DNA from: an uncultured Allobosea sp.
GTDB taxonomy: Bacteria; Pseudomonadota; Alphaproteobacteria; Rhizobiales; Beijerinckiaceae
DNA: 35,253 nucleotides
NCBI RefSeq assembly: GCF_945957345.1
Contig: NZ_CAMFKW010000051.1
Coordinates: 1 to 35,253 of the forward strand
Reading direction: 5' to 3'
Position 1 is the first letter of the stretch. Each line of letters starts with the position of its first letter. Under the pieces are notes generated by a model, which was not told where the DNA came from, did not search any database, and saw nothing but the letters and a program-made list of their open reading frames with translations. The position numbers were made by a program, and so were the translations under genes. This document shows positions 16,021-23,787 of the stretch, piece by piece.

Positions 16021-16344
16021 TCAGCGTGGGGGAAGCGCCGCATAGTAGGCCGCCAGCGCGGCGATCTCGGCAGGCGTCATCTCGCGCGCCATATAGCGCA
16101 TCTCCTTATGAAGGCGCTTTCCGGAGCGAAACGCCATCATTTGCCTGTAGAGATAGCCCTCGTTCTGACCGGCAAGGTGAGGCACCTCCGTATCGCGGGC
16201 GATGCCGTCCTCGCCATGGCAAGCGGCGCATTGTTCGATGAGAGGCCGTTTCGGTTCGGCGAAGGCGGGGCTTGTCAGCATAGCGCCTATCAAAGTTGCA
16301 CGCAGGATCACGATCGGCACCTTGCTTGCGATTGTTCGTATCAT
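16021..16344 (-). CDS. Small class I c-type cytochrome
   Basis: This is a 107-residue periplasmic monoheme cytochrome of the c553/c4-half type. A signal peptide ends near AFA at residue 29. The heme-binding CAACH is at 39-43, directly followed by GEDG. The downstream AGQNEGYLYRQMMAFRSGKR stretch is typical of cytochrome c553-like proteins, and the sixth ligand is probably a methionine in RYMAREMTPAE. It carries electrons; the partner is unknown. The start ATG overlaps the stop of the MgtA-type ATPase by four bases, so the two are co-transcribed, a combination I cannot explain functionally. The protein ends AALAAYYAALPPR, the usual C-terminal helix. Confidence 0.88.
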   Translation of the reverse strand: MIRTIASKVPIVILRATLIGAMLTSPAFAEPKRPLIEQCAACHGEDGIARDTEVPHLAGQNEGYLYRQMMAFRSGKRLHKEMRYMAREMTPAEIAALAAYYAALPPR

Positions 16345-18932
16345 TGTCCCGCTGCGCCGATCGATGGCGACGCGATGGGCGCTGGTCCTGCACGTGCTGT
16401 CCGCATGGCCAGGGGCTTCAGCATCTCGGCAAGCCCGAGATAGGAGGCCGCGATCATCAGGATGGCGAGCAGGACGGGCACGGGCAGCGCGACGAAACCG
16501 AACGGATGGCCGAGCGGCGTCAAGGCCAGGATCAGTGCGGCGGCGAGAGCGCCGAGCGAGGTCATGACCAGGAAGCGGTGCGGCCGGCTGCGCCAGCAGG
16601 GAGCCGCCGTGCGGATGACGAAGATCACCAGGATCTGCGTCAGGATCGACTCGACGAACCAGGCCGTCCTGAACATCTCGACGCCTGCGCCGAACACCCC
16701 GAGCAGGAGGGCAAAGGTCGCCGCGTCGAAGACGGATGAAAGCGGCCCCATCACGAGCGTGAAACGCAGCACGGCATGCATGTCCCAGTGCCGGGGCCTG
16801 GCGAGGTCGGCGGGGTCCGCCTCGTCGAAGGGAATACCGACCTCTGACAGGTCGTAGAGCATGTTGTTGATCAGGATCTGCAATGGGTTGAGCGGCAGGA
16901 ACGGCAGCACCATCGACGCCAGCGCCATCGAGAGCATGTTGCCGAAATTCGAGCTCGTGCCCATGCGGACATATTTCATGATGTTGGCATAGGTGCGCCG
17001 TCCCTCGGCGATGCCCTGCGCAAGAACGCCGAGATCGGGCGCGAGCAGCACGATCGCCGCCGCCTCGCGCGCGACCTCGGTGCCACCCTCGACGGAGAGG
17101 CCGACATCCGCTGCATGGATCGCCGGTGCATCGTTGATGCCGTCGCCGATGAAGCCGACCGTATGCCCTGCCTTCCGCAGCGCGAGCACGATGCGCGCCT
17201 TCTGCTCCGGGGCGACCCGTACGAACAAATCGACCTGCTGGACGCGGGACGCGAGCGCGGCATCCGCCAACGTAGCAATCTCCTCGCCCGACATCAGCCC
17301 CCGGGCCGGCAATGCCAGGCTTTCAGCCAGATGCTGGACGACGGGCGCCGCGTCTCCCGAGATCACCTTGACGCGCACGCCGGCGGCCGCGAGTTGGCTC
17401 ACCGCCACGCTTGCCGAGGCCTTGGGTGGATCGATGAAGGCCACGCAGCCGGCAAAGATCAACCCGGCTTCGTCTTCACGAGACAGCGCATCGGCTTCCG
17501 ACGGCATCGGGCGGCGGGCAACGCCAAGCAAGCGCAGCCCTTGGGCTCCCTTGGTCTCGATAAGAGCGAGAATCCTGGCTCTCGCCGCATCATCGAGCCT
17601 GTCCGTATTGTGGTCCGCTTGCTCGAATCGATCGCACAGCGCGAGCAGGGCTTCGGGAGCCCCTTTGACGATCATCTCCCGCTCGTCACCCTTCACGACG
17701 AGCACCGAGGAGCGGCGCCGCTGAAAATCGAACGGGAGATCAGCGAGTGGACGCCAGGCACCGCCATCCTCCGCTGCCGAAGCGAGCAATGCGGTATCGA
17801 GATTGTTACGCAATCCGCTACAGAAGCGGCTGTTGATGCGGGCGAGCTCCGTCACGCGCGAACTATCGGTACCGTCGCAGCCGAAGCTGCCGACATGAGC
17901 GATCCGCGCCTCCGTCAGCGTGCCGGTCTTGTCGGTGCACAGCACGTCCATCGCGCCGAGATCGTGGATCGCCGACAGGCGCTTCACCACGACCTGACGC
18001 TGGGCCATCCGCATCGCACCCCGCGCGAGCGTCACCGTCATCACCACCGGCAGCAGTTCCGGCGTCAGCCCGACAGCCAGCACGACGGCGAACAGGAAGC
18101 TCTCGATCGACAGGCCGTGGCGCGCGAGTTGCGTCAGCAATACGAACAGCACCAGGAAACCGGTCAGGCGCAGGATCAGCATGCCAAGGCCATGGACGCC
18201 GCGCTCGAAGGCGGTGGGTGGCTCGCTTGCCTGCATGGAGCGGGAGATCGCGCCGAGTCGCGTATCGGCACCCGTCGCGGCCACGAGCATCCTGACCTCT
18301 CCGGCAACGAGGCTCGTACCCCCGAAAAGCGCGCTATCGGTTCCGTTTGCGGCGGAATCCTCGGGAACTGCCAGCTTCTCGACCGGAAAGGGCTCGCCGG
18401 TGAGGACCGCTTCGTCGGCCATCGCGTCATGGCTTTCGAGGATCAGCCCGTCCGCCGGAACCAAATCGCCGGCATGGAGCGCGACCACGTCGCCGGCAAC
18501 CACGTCCCGTACCGGGATTTCGACGCGCCGCCCGCTCCGAAGGGCAGTGACCTGCACTGCCACCGCGCGGCGGAGCGCATCGACGGCATTCTCGGCCTGG
18601 GTCTCCTGGAACACGTCAAGCGCGATCGAAGCCAGCACGATGAGAACGATGATGATCAGGCTCTGCCAATCGCCCGTCGCCCCCGAGATCAATGCGGCGA
18701 TCAGCAGGATCGCGATCAGAGGCTCGACGAGCCGTTTGGCGATCTTGAAGGGCAATCCGCGCCGCAGGCTGGTCACGGCGAGGTTGGGCCCGTAGCGATG
18801 CAGCCGCTCGGCGGCTTCCGCGTCGCTCAAGCCGTCCGAGGAGGCTTCGAGGCGTTGCAGCAAGACGTTCCGGCCTTCACGCCAGAATTCCCCCTCGGCT
18901 GAAGCAGCCGCTCCCGCGGGCTCCATGGTCAT
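16341..18932 (-). CDS. mgtA: Magnesium-translocating P-type ATPase (MgtA/MgtB type)
   Basis: This is an 863-residue P3B-type ATPase that imports Mg2+ across the inner membrane. It has an N-terminal cation ATPase domain (GLSDAEAAERLHRYGPNLA), the actuator motif LTGEPFPVEK, the membrane motif GLTPELLPVVMT characteristic of Mgt proteins, and phosphorylation site DVLCTDKTGTLTEA. GDGINDAPA and a six-helix C-terminal domain follow. The start ATG at 18932 is preceded by GGGGGGAGG with six-base spacing. No mgtL-like leader or Mg riboswitch is recognisable in the 95-base gap to the upstream alcohol dehydrogenase. The cytochrome c gene follows with an ATGA overlap. The protein lacks a clearly conserved N-terminal cytoplasmic extension of enteric MgtA. 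Family assignment is firm; the transported ion is inferred from family. Confidence 0.9.
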   Translation of the reverse strand: MTMEPAGAAASAEGEFWREGRNVLLQRLEASSDGLSDAEAAERLHRYGPNLAVTSLRRGLPFKIAKRLVEPLIAILLIAALISGATGDWQSLIIIVLIVLASIALDVFQETQAENAVDALRRAVAVQVTALRSGRRVEIPVRDVVAGDVVALHAGDLVPADGLILESHDAMADEAVLTGEPFPVEKLAVPEDSAANGTDSALFGGTSLVAGEVRMLVAATGADTRLGAISRSMQASEPPTAFERGVHGLGMLILRLTGFLVLFVLLTQLARHGLSIESFLFAVVLAVGLTPELLPVVMTVTLARGAMRMAQRQVVVKRLSAIHDLGAMDVLCTDKTGTLTEARIAHVGSFGCDGTDSSRVTELARINSRFCSGLRNNLDTALLASAAEDGGAWRPLADLPFDFQRRRSSVLVVKGDEREMIVKGAPEALLALCDRFEQADHNTDRLDDAARARILALIETKGAQGLRLLGVARRPMPSEADALSREDEAGLIFAGCVAFIDPPKASASVAVSQLAAAGVRVKVISGDAAPVVQHLAESLALPARGLMSGEEIATLADAALASRVQQVDLFVRVAPEQKARIVLALRKAGHTVGFIGDGINDAPAIHAADVGLSVEGGTEVAREAAAIVLLAPDLGVLAQGIAEGRRTYANIMKYVRMGTSSNFGNMLSMALASMVLPFLPLNPLQILINNMLYDLSEVGIPFDEADPADLARPRHWDMHAVLRFTLVMGPLSSVFDAATFALLLGVFGAGVEMFRTAWFVESILTQILVIFVIRTAAPCWRSRPHRFLVMTSLGALAAALILALTPLGHPFGFVALPVPVLLAILMIAASYLGLAEMLKPLAMRTARAGPAPIASPSIGAAGQ

Positions 18933-19027
18933 TCCAGCCTCCCCCCGATACGCTGATTGACCACTATAACGGCCCCGGCCGTATGCGAACCCAGATCCAA
19001 GCCGCGGGTTGCGCACAGCTCAGCCAT

Positions 19028-20161
19028 TCACGGCGTGATCGCGACCTTGAGGACTCCGTCGCGCTGGTGCGCGAACAGTTCGTAGGCGTCCTTGATGCGC
19101 TCCAGCGGGAAGCGGTGCGTGACCAGCGCACCCAGATCGACCCTGCCAGACGCAACGACGTCCATCAGGCGTCGCATGCGTTCCTTTCCGCCGGGGCAGA
19201 GCGTGGTGACAATGCGGTGATCGCCAAGCCCCGCGGCAAAAGCGCCGAGCGGGATCGTCAGGTCGCTCGAATAGACACCAAGCGAAGACAGCGTGCCGCC
19301 GGGACGCAGCACACGCAACGCCGCGGAGAAGGTCTCCTGGCGCCCCAGAGCTTCGATCGCGACATCGACGCCTCTGCCATCGGTCAGCCGCATGATTTCG
19401 TCGACCACGTCGCCCTTCGAGAAATCGACGATCTCATCGGCACCGAGCCCGCGCGCCATGGCCTGCCGCTCGGGAACGCTCTCCACCGCGATGATGCGCG
19501 TCGCGCCCATCAGCCGGGCACCGGCCGTGGCACACAATCCGATCGGCCCCTGTGCGAAGACGGCGACGCAGTCGCCGATCTTGACCCCGCCGCTCTCGGC
19601 ACCGGCGAAGCCGGTCGACATGATGTCCGGGCACATCAGGACCTGCTCGTCCGTCAACCCAGAGGGCACATGCGCGAGATTGACCATGGCGTCCGGCACC
19701 AGCAGATACTCCGCCTGGGCACCGTCGATCGTATTGCCGAAGCGCCAGCCGCCCATGGCCTTGAAGCCGTGACGCGTGTCGGCGCCATCCTGCGAGGCGC
19801 AACCGCAGAGGCAGGCGGCGCTGTGTCCCGAAGGCGTGATGGCACCGGCGATCACACGCTGGCCCTCGCGGAAGCCCTTCACCTCGGAACCGAGCTTTTC
19901 GATCACGCCGACCGGCTCATGGCCGATGGTGAGGCCGCGGGCGACTGGATACTCGCCCCTAAGGATATGGATATCGGTGCCGCAGATCGTCGTGGTGGTG
20001 ATGCGCAGCAGCGCATCGAGTGGTCCCACGTCCGGGATCGGCTTATCCTCCAGCTCGATGCGGCTGGGCTCCGCGAATATGGCCGCGCACATCATCTTCG
20101 GCCGGGCTGCCCTGCCTGCTCCGGCGGCGGACTGCTGATCGGGTTGGAGCACTGATGGCAT
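19028..20161 (-). CDS. Zinc-dependent alcohol dehydrogenase family protein
   Basis: This is a 377-residue medium-chain dehydrogenase. Catalytic zinc ligands appear as Cys60 in TTTICGTDIHI and His81-Glu82 in LTIGHEPVGV. The cofactor-binding region is VAVFAQGPIGLCATAGARLMG, and the acidic Glu in IAVESVPER suggests NAD(H) over NADP(H). The structural-zinc loop is altered: HSAACLCGCASQDG has three clustered cysteines but not the usual four-Cys spacing. The layout resembles isopropanol or secondary-alcohol dehydrogenases (TBADH-like). The ATG at 20161 has GGAGAG five bases upstream; the conserved fold begins at the in-frame MMCAAIF near residue 23, so a shorter start is possible. It is probably a redox-balancing enzyme for ethanol or other short alcohols. 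A FixK-like box lies 75 bases upstream. Confidence 0.88.
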   Translation of the reverse strand: MPSVLQPDQQSAAGAGRAARPKMMCAAIFAEPSRIELEDKPIPDVGPLDALLRITTTTICGTDIHILRGEYPVARGLTIGHEPVGVIEKLGSEVKGFREGQRVIAGAITPSGHSAACLCGCASQDGADTRHGFKAMGGWRFGNTIDGAQAEYLLVPDAMVNLAHVPSGLTDEQVLMCPDIMSTGFAGAESGGVKIGDCVAVFAQGPIGLCATAGARLMGATRIIAVESVPERQAMARGLGADEIVDFSKGDVVDEIMRLTDGRGVDVAIEALGRQETFSAALRVLRPGGTLSSLGVYSSDLTIPLGAFAAGLGDHRIVTTLCPGGKERMRRLMDVVASGRVDLGALVTHRFPLERIKDAYELFAHQRDGVLKVAITP

Positions 20162-20228
20162 GATCGCTCTCCGAGGTCATCGTTGAGGTGTCGCGGCCTC
20201 AGCCTGGAGGAAATCCCCGACCTAGCCA

Positions 20229-20242
20229 TTGATGCAGCGCAA
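20229..20242. promoter_or_regulatory. FixK-type box upstream of alcohol dehydrogenase
   Basis: TTGATGCAGCGCAA (minus strand: TTGCGCTGCATCAA) fits TTG(A/C)-N6-(T/G)CAA. Its centre is about 75 bases upstream of the dehydrogenase ATG. It has one mismatch from the perfect FNR dyad. Confidence 0.4.
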
Positions 20243-20362
20243 ATGGCAGCGGCAGGATGCAATTTCCTCCTCTCGATAAGAAGCAATGCGGTGACCCCGG
20301 GAAACTATTTCGGGCGGAGGCGGGAGTGGCACTGCGCGAGTATGCAATCCGCGACGAGAGGT

Positions 20363-20376
20363 TTGAGCTACCGCAA
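20363..20376. promoter_or_regulatory. FixK-type box upstream of the DUF6455-like gene
   Basis: TTGAGCTACCGCAA fits the same degenerate pattern with one mismatch from the strict dyad. Its centre is 57 bases upstream of the ATG at 20427, close to the spacing seen at phaC (62) and cydA (60). Together with 20229-20242 it makes a two-box divergent intergenic region. Confidence 0.35.
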
Positions 20377-20426
20377 CGAGCGTCGCGGCCAACGGGACGA
20401 TAATCGTGTGCGAGATGGAGGTTGCC

Positions 20427-20815
20427 ATGCAGATCGTTGAAGCGGTGCGCCAGTGGTGGAGCGTTCAACCCTGTCTGAGAAAGCTGGAGGCACTCGGTCC
20501 GGTGGCAAGGGCGGAACTGGCCCGGGATAACGCGATACCCGAGGCCGATCTGCGTCAGCTCGCAGCCAACAGTGAGATAGACTCCGCACTCCTTCCCGAC
20601 TGCTCAAGCGCCTGGGGATCGATCCAGAGCCACTGGCTCGCAGGCGGGCGAGCATTATGCGGGACATGGCGATCGTCTGCGCGGGATGCGCGATGACGCG
20701 TCGATGCCGCAGCGACCTGGACCAGCAAGGCATCCGCTCGGTTCATCGCGCCCTCATGCCAGGGCTCTTTTCGACGTCATTCGTCGCCCATTGCCTGCAT
20801 CTTCCGCAAAATTGA
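20427..20815 (+). pseudogene. DUF6455-like small protein, interrupted by a one-base frameshift
   Basis: The start ATG has GGAGG at 20417-20421 with five-base spacing. The first frame reads LRKLEALGPVARAELARDN, PEADLRQLAANSEIDSALLP. At about 20595-20598 the conserved reading moves to another frame: RLLKRLGIDPEPLARRRASI, then MRDMAIVCAGCAMTRRCRSD, ending at a TGA at 20813-20815. The joined product matches DUF6455-like proteins as I recall them: an N-terminal helical part, the L-G-I-D-P segment and the cysteine cluster C-x2-C-x6-C. Restoring one C in the CCCG run would join the frames. It is either a recent pseudogene or a sequencing or assembly error in a C-run. The C-terminal tail after DLDQQGIRSVH does not match the usual CPNA ending. 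The function of the family is unknown. Confidence 0.65.
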
Positions 20816-20828
20816 AAGTTTGTCTGAC

Positions 20829-20879
20829 GCTGACGTGCTTCTGAAGCAAAGCATCGGGAGCCTTCAGCATCACGTCAGC
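20829..20879. promoter_or_regulatory. Operator-like inverted repeats upstream of PepSY gene 1
   Basis: GCTGACGTG (20829-20837) and CACGTCAGC (20871-20879) form a perfect nine-base inverted repeat. Inside it lie CTGAAG (20841-20846) and CTTCAG (20862-20867), followed by GTCAG at 20874. The same CTGAAG / CTTCAG / GTCAG set occurs before the second PepSY gene, with CTTCAG ending at the same distance, 62 bases, from the start codon. It is a likely response-regulator operator. Confidence 0.55.
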
Positions 20880-20928
20880 TCGTCCGCATAGGCTTTCTGC
20901 ATCGACAACCTGAACCGAGGAACAGGCT

Positions 20929-21237
20929 ATGCAGAAGATGAAGGTTATGCTCGCCCTTCTGGCCATGACACCGGCAGCCGCTGCTTTTGCCGAAGATGGA
21001 TGCAGGAACCCGGCGGAGCCAAGACAATCCCTGGCCGCCGTGTCGAAACTCGCCGATGAATTTGGCTGGGCCATCTCCAGCGCGAGGATCGGAGACGGGT
21101 GTTTTCGGCTCCGTGTGACGGATGTTAACGGAACCATCCTGCGGGTCAGAGTGCACCCGGTGACGCTGGAGGTCGTCGGCGGGAAGGTCGAAAAATGGGG
21201 GCCTGGCTCCGGTGTGTCCGACGGCAAAGGTCTCTAG
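20929..21237 (+). CDS. Secreted PepSY-domain protein 1
   Basis: This is a 102-residue exported protein. The signal peptide MQKMKVMLALLAMTPAAAAFA is followed by a single PepSY-like domain (about 30-92: SLAAVSKLADEFGWAISSAR, FRLRVTDVNGTILRVRVHP, TLEVVGGKVEKW). Two cysteines (Cys25 and Cys58) match two in the second PepSY protein (Cys26 and Cys59) and probably form a disulfide in the periplasm. PepSY domains are thought to bind or inhibit peptides or proteases, or to accompany redox proteins. The start is supported by GAGGAACAGG before the ATG. The gene lies next to a two-component system encoded on the opposite strand and has an operator-like repeat upstream, so it is probably a regulon member. 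Confidence 0.82.
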   Translation: MQKMKVMLALLAMTPAAAAFAEDGCRNPAEPRQSLAAVSKLADEFGWAISSARIGDGCFRLRVTDVNGTILRVRVHPVTLEVVGGKVEKWGPGSGVSDGKGL

Positions 21238-21588
21238 GACGGGCGGCTGAGGTGCTCCGGCTCATGGGTCGGCGTCCGCGTTGCGCCGTGTTGATCGGCC
21301 GAAACGCTTGATATCGGGCCCGGCAGCTCTCCGGGCCCCGTTCCCGTTGTCCAAGAAGGCCATGGTGTGTCCATGACGATGCGCGATACGCCGGCTGCGT
21401 CGTCGGCACATGCTGATCGACGGGCGGGCGGGAATCGTGAATCTGACGTGAGACGAGGTCGGTATGCTCAGGTAGCTGACGCGCGTGATACGACCTGAGA
21501 AAGGGCGCAAGGCCGCCGCCCCAAGAACCTCGACCGAGGCCGACACACGCCTGCCAGCGACGATCATTATGAAGGCCCATCAAAATTT
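21238..21588. other. Gene-poor interval
   Basis: I see no supportable gene in this stretch between PepSY gene 1 and the kinase. Open frames on both strands have no recognisable domain, start context or codon signal. Confidence 0.5.
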
Positions 21589-21628
21589 CTGCTCAGCTCT
21601 GCCGGGAAGCCCGATGTCGGGTGAGCAG
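21589..21628 (-). terminator. Probable terminator of the two-component operon
   Basis: CTGCTCA (21589-21595) pairs with TGAGCAG (21622-21628), enclosing a second perfect hairpin, CCCGA-TG-TCGGG (21610-21621). On the minus strand it lies 20 bases after the kinase stop and is followed by AAATTTT. The T-run is short, so efficiency is uncertain. Confidence 0.5.
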
Positions 21629-21647
21629 CGATGACCTTTTCGGCGAG

Positions 21648-22985
21648 TCAGGCGAGCCGGCCGATTTGGAGCCGCGCCTCGAATCCGTCCTCGCGTCCCT
21701 CCCTTGGGGAGATCAATTCGAGACGGCTGCCGGTGCCGGTGGCGACGGCCTTCGCGATGGCCAGCCCCAATCCGGCGCCTTTCGCCTGTGCGCGGCCGCG
21801 CTCGAACGGGTTGAGAAGGGGGGCGAGCAGATCTTGCGGCACAGCCGGCCCCGCATTGGCGACGCATAGCAAGCCGTCTATCGACAACGCCACGCAAACC
21901 GGATCAGTCAGCGAGCCGTGCTTCAGCGCGTTCTCGATTAGATTTCGCGTTAGGATCGCGAACGCGTCCGGATCGATGTGGGCGAGCACAGGGGCATCGG
22001 GCAAGACCAACTCGATCCGTCCGGCATCGCCTGCGCTGACGGTCAGTTCAGCCACAATCATTCGGAGCAGGGCGCCGGTGTCGACCGGCTCGGCGCTATG
22101 AAGACGGCCTCCTTCTGCCCTCGCCAGTTGCATGAGTTTTTCCGAAAGGCCGGAGAGCCGCCGCAATGCGGCTTCGATGTCGAGGGCGCGCTTGCGTGCG
22201 GCCGCGTCGGTTGTTTCGATGATCAGTCTCTGCGCCTGCGCCAGGGCGGCCGCGACCGGCGTACGCAATTCATGCGCGGAGTTGGCGGTGAAGCTGCGCT
22301 CGGCCTCCAGAGCGCGCCTGAGACGTTCCAGCAGCTGGTTCACCGCCTGAGCGACCGGCCGGATCTCCGAGGGCAGGTCTCCGGCGGCGACCACGGTCAG
22401 GTCGCCGGCACCCCGGCGCTCGATCTCGGAGCGGAAGCGCCGCAGACTCGTCATCGACAGGCGCACGACGGCCCATACGCCGATCAAGCTGATGGGCACG
22501 ATCAGGGCGAGGGGACGGGCCAGGCCGATGAGCACCTGCCATGCCAGCGCTCGCCGGCGGGCTTGCGGCTCGGCGACGGTGATTGTGATCGTGCCCTGCA
22601 GGGCGGCGTCCGAATAGAGACGGTGGCTCGGCGTATCAGAGAAGCCCATGCCGCTGAACGGCGGAAAGATCGCCGGGTCGGCTTGATGCGAGCGGAGCAG
22701 CAACTGTCCTTCGGCGTTTCGCACCACATAGGTGAAGTGCTCATCATGCTCGCGCATCGTCGCGACGCTCTGGCTGGCCGAGTCCTCGCTGTCGCGCCCG
22801 ATGATGTCGCGCACCGCCAGCGGCAGCAGGCGTTGCCCGGTTTCCGCGAGCGCGCTGTCGAAGACCTCGTCCATTTCGTGGCGGAGATTCTGGGTGGTCA
22901 CTGCAGCGGCCAACGCCCAGACCAGCGCGATGCCCAGGCCAAGCCAGAGCGACAGGCGCCATTGCAGGCTTTTCGGCGTGATCAT
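21648..22985 (-). CDS. Membrane sensor histidine kinase (OmpR-system type)
   Basis: This is a 445-residue sensor kinase. TM1 is at about residues 10-30 and TM2 at about 150-175, enclosing a periplasmic domain of about 120 residues (including REHDEHFTYVVRNAEGQLLL). Then come HAMP (about 176-228), the dimerisation domain with phospho-accepting His238 in SFTANSAHELRTP, and an ATPase domain with N-box NLIENALKHG and G-box GAGLGLAIAKAV. The closest general family is the QseC/PmrB/TctE group. The ATG at 22985 overlaps the stop of the response-regulator gene (ATGA), so both are made from one mRNA. The signal is unknown; the periplasmic part is of the two-component-sensor N-terminal (2CSK_N-like) type. 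The neighbouring PepSY and cytochrome b561 genes suggest an envelope stress or redox cue, which is inference. Confidence 0.9.
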   Translation of the reverse strand: MITPKSLQWRLSLWLGLGIALVWALAAAVTTQNLRHEMDEVFDSALAETGQRLLPLAVRDIIGRDSEDSASQSVATMREHDEHFTYVVRNAEGQLLLRSHQADPAIFPPFSGMGFSDTPSHRLYSDAALQGTITITVAEPQARRRALAWQVLIGLARPLALIVPISLIGVWAVVRLSMTSLRRFRSEIERRGAGDLTVVAAGDLPSEIRPVAQAVNQLLERLRRALEAERSFTANSAHELRTPVAAALAQAQRLIIETTDAAARKRALDIEAALRRLSGLSEKLMQLARAEGGRLHSAEPVDTGALLRMIVAELTVSAGDAGRIELVLPDAPVLAHIDPDAFAILTRNLIENALKHGSLTDPVCVALSIDGLLCVANAGPAVPQDLLAPLLNPFERGRAQAKGAGLGLAIAKAVATGTGSRLELISPREGREDGFEARLQIGRLA

Positions 22986-23644
22986 TGCGCGCTTCCCAAC
23001 CGGTAGCCGATGCCTCGTACCGTGTGGACGACATCGGGGCCGAGCTTCTTGCGCAGGCGGCTGACATGGACCTCGATCGTGTTGCTTTCCACCTCGGCAC
23101 CGAAGGCATAGAGCCGGTCTTCCAACTGGGCCTTGGACATCACCTGGCCGGGGCGCTGAATGAAGGCCTCGAAAATCGCCCATTCACGCGCGGTCAGATC
23201 GACGAGCCGCCCGTTTTGCGCGACCGTTCGTGCCGCCAGATCGATCAGCAGACCGCCAATCTCGACGAGCGGGTTGGGATTGCCGCTGTAGCGGCGGGCC
23301 ACCGCGTTCAGCCGTGCGGAGAGTTCCGAAAGGTCGAACGGCTTGGTCATGTAGTCGTCCGCTCCCGCATTGAGCCCGTCGATGCGCTCGGAAATCAGGT
23401 CCAGCGCTGTCAGGATGATGACCGGCGTGACACATCCCTTCCGGCGCAGGTCGCGGAGGAACGCGACCCCTCGACCGTCGGGAAGCATCAGATCCAGCAG
23501 GACCAGATCATAGGCTGCGCTGTCGAGGTGCTCAGTGGCTCGATCAAGGCGGCCGACCCAGTCCACCGAATGGTTGTCGCCGACGATATGGTCGCGCACC
23601 GCGGCTCCGAGGATCGTGTCGTCCTCTATCAGAAGAACTCTCAT
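22982..23644 (-). CDS. OmpR-family response regulator
   Basis: This is a 220-residue DNA-binding regulator. The receiver domain (1-115) has the acidic pair in IEDD, phosphorylation site Asp51 in LVLLDLMLPDGRG, Thr in ILTALD and Lys in MTKPFD. A winged-helix effector (about 125-218) carries LTAREWAIFEAFIQRPGQVM and the recognition helix NTIEVHVSRLRKKLG, ending in VRGIGYRL. It belongs to the QseB/PmrA-like group. It diverges from PepSY gene 2, with 143 bases between starts. This gap holds an operator-like element, so the regulator may control both itself and the PepSY gene. The kinase gene overlaps its stop. Confidence 0.93.
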   Translation of the reverse strand: MRVLLIEDDTILGAAVRDHIVGDNHSVDWVGRLDRATEHLDSAAYDLVLLDLMLPDGRGVAFLRDLRRKGCVTPVIILTALDLISERIDGLNAGADDYMTKPFDLSELSARLNAVARRYSGNPNPLVEIGGLLIDLAARTVAQNGRLVDLTAREWAIFEAFIQRPGQVMSKAQLEDRLYAFGAEVESNTIEVHVSRLRKKLGPDVVHTVRGIGYRLGSAQ

Positions 23645-23682
23645 GACGGCGCAATCCCATCTGTCCGAGGCCTATTGCCTAT

Positions 23683-23737
23683 GGAAGCTGTCAGCTTCCT
23701 GAAGGGCCGTGACCTTCACGCTTCAGCTACGTGTCAG
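23683..23737. promoter_or_regulatory. Operator-like inverted repeats between response regulator and PepSY gene 2
   Basis: GGAAGCTGTCAGCTTCC (23683-23699) is a perfect eight-base dyad around one base. It is followed by CTGAAG (23699-23704), CTTCAG (23721-23726) and GTCAG (23733-23737). CTTCAG and GTCAG are 12 bases apart here and before PepSY gene 1. The distance from CTTCAG to the ATG is 62 bases in both cases. The CTGAAG-CTTCAG spacing is 22 here and 21 there. Confidence 0.6.
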
Positions 23738-23787
23738 GAAAGACTGCCATCATTCCGGCTCGTGAACGCTGATCGGGGACAAATGCC

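Noticed and set aside
17115..18902. 595-codon open frame opposite the mgtA-type gene
   Set aside because: Low-complexity Arg/His/Gln-rich product with no start context; antisense shadow of a conserved ATPase.
18969..18982. Hairpin ACGGCC-CC-GGCCGT and possible TATAGT -10 before mgtA
   Set aside because: The loop is too small, there is no T-run and no -35 at proper spacing. Not reported as terminator or promoter.
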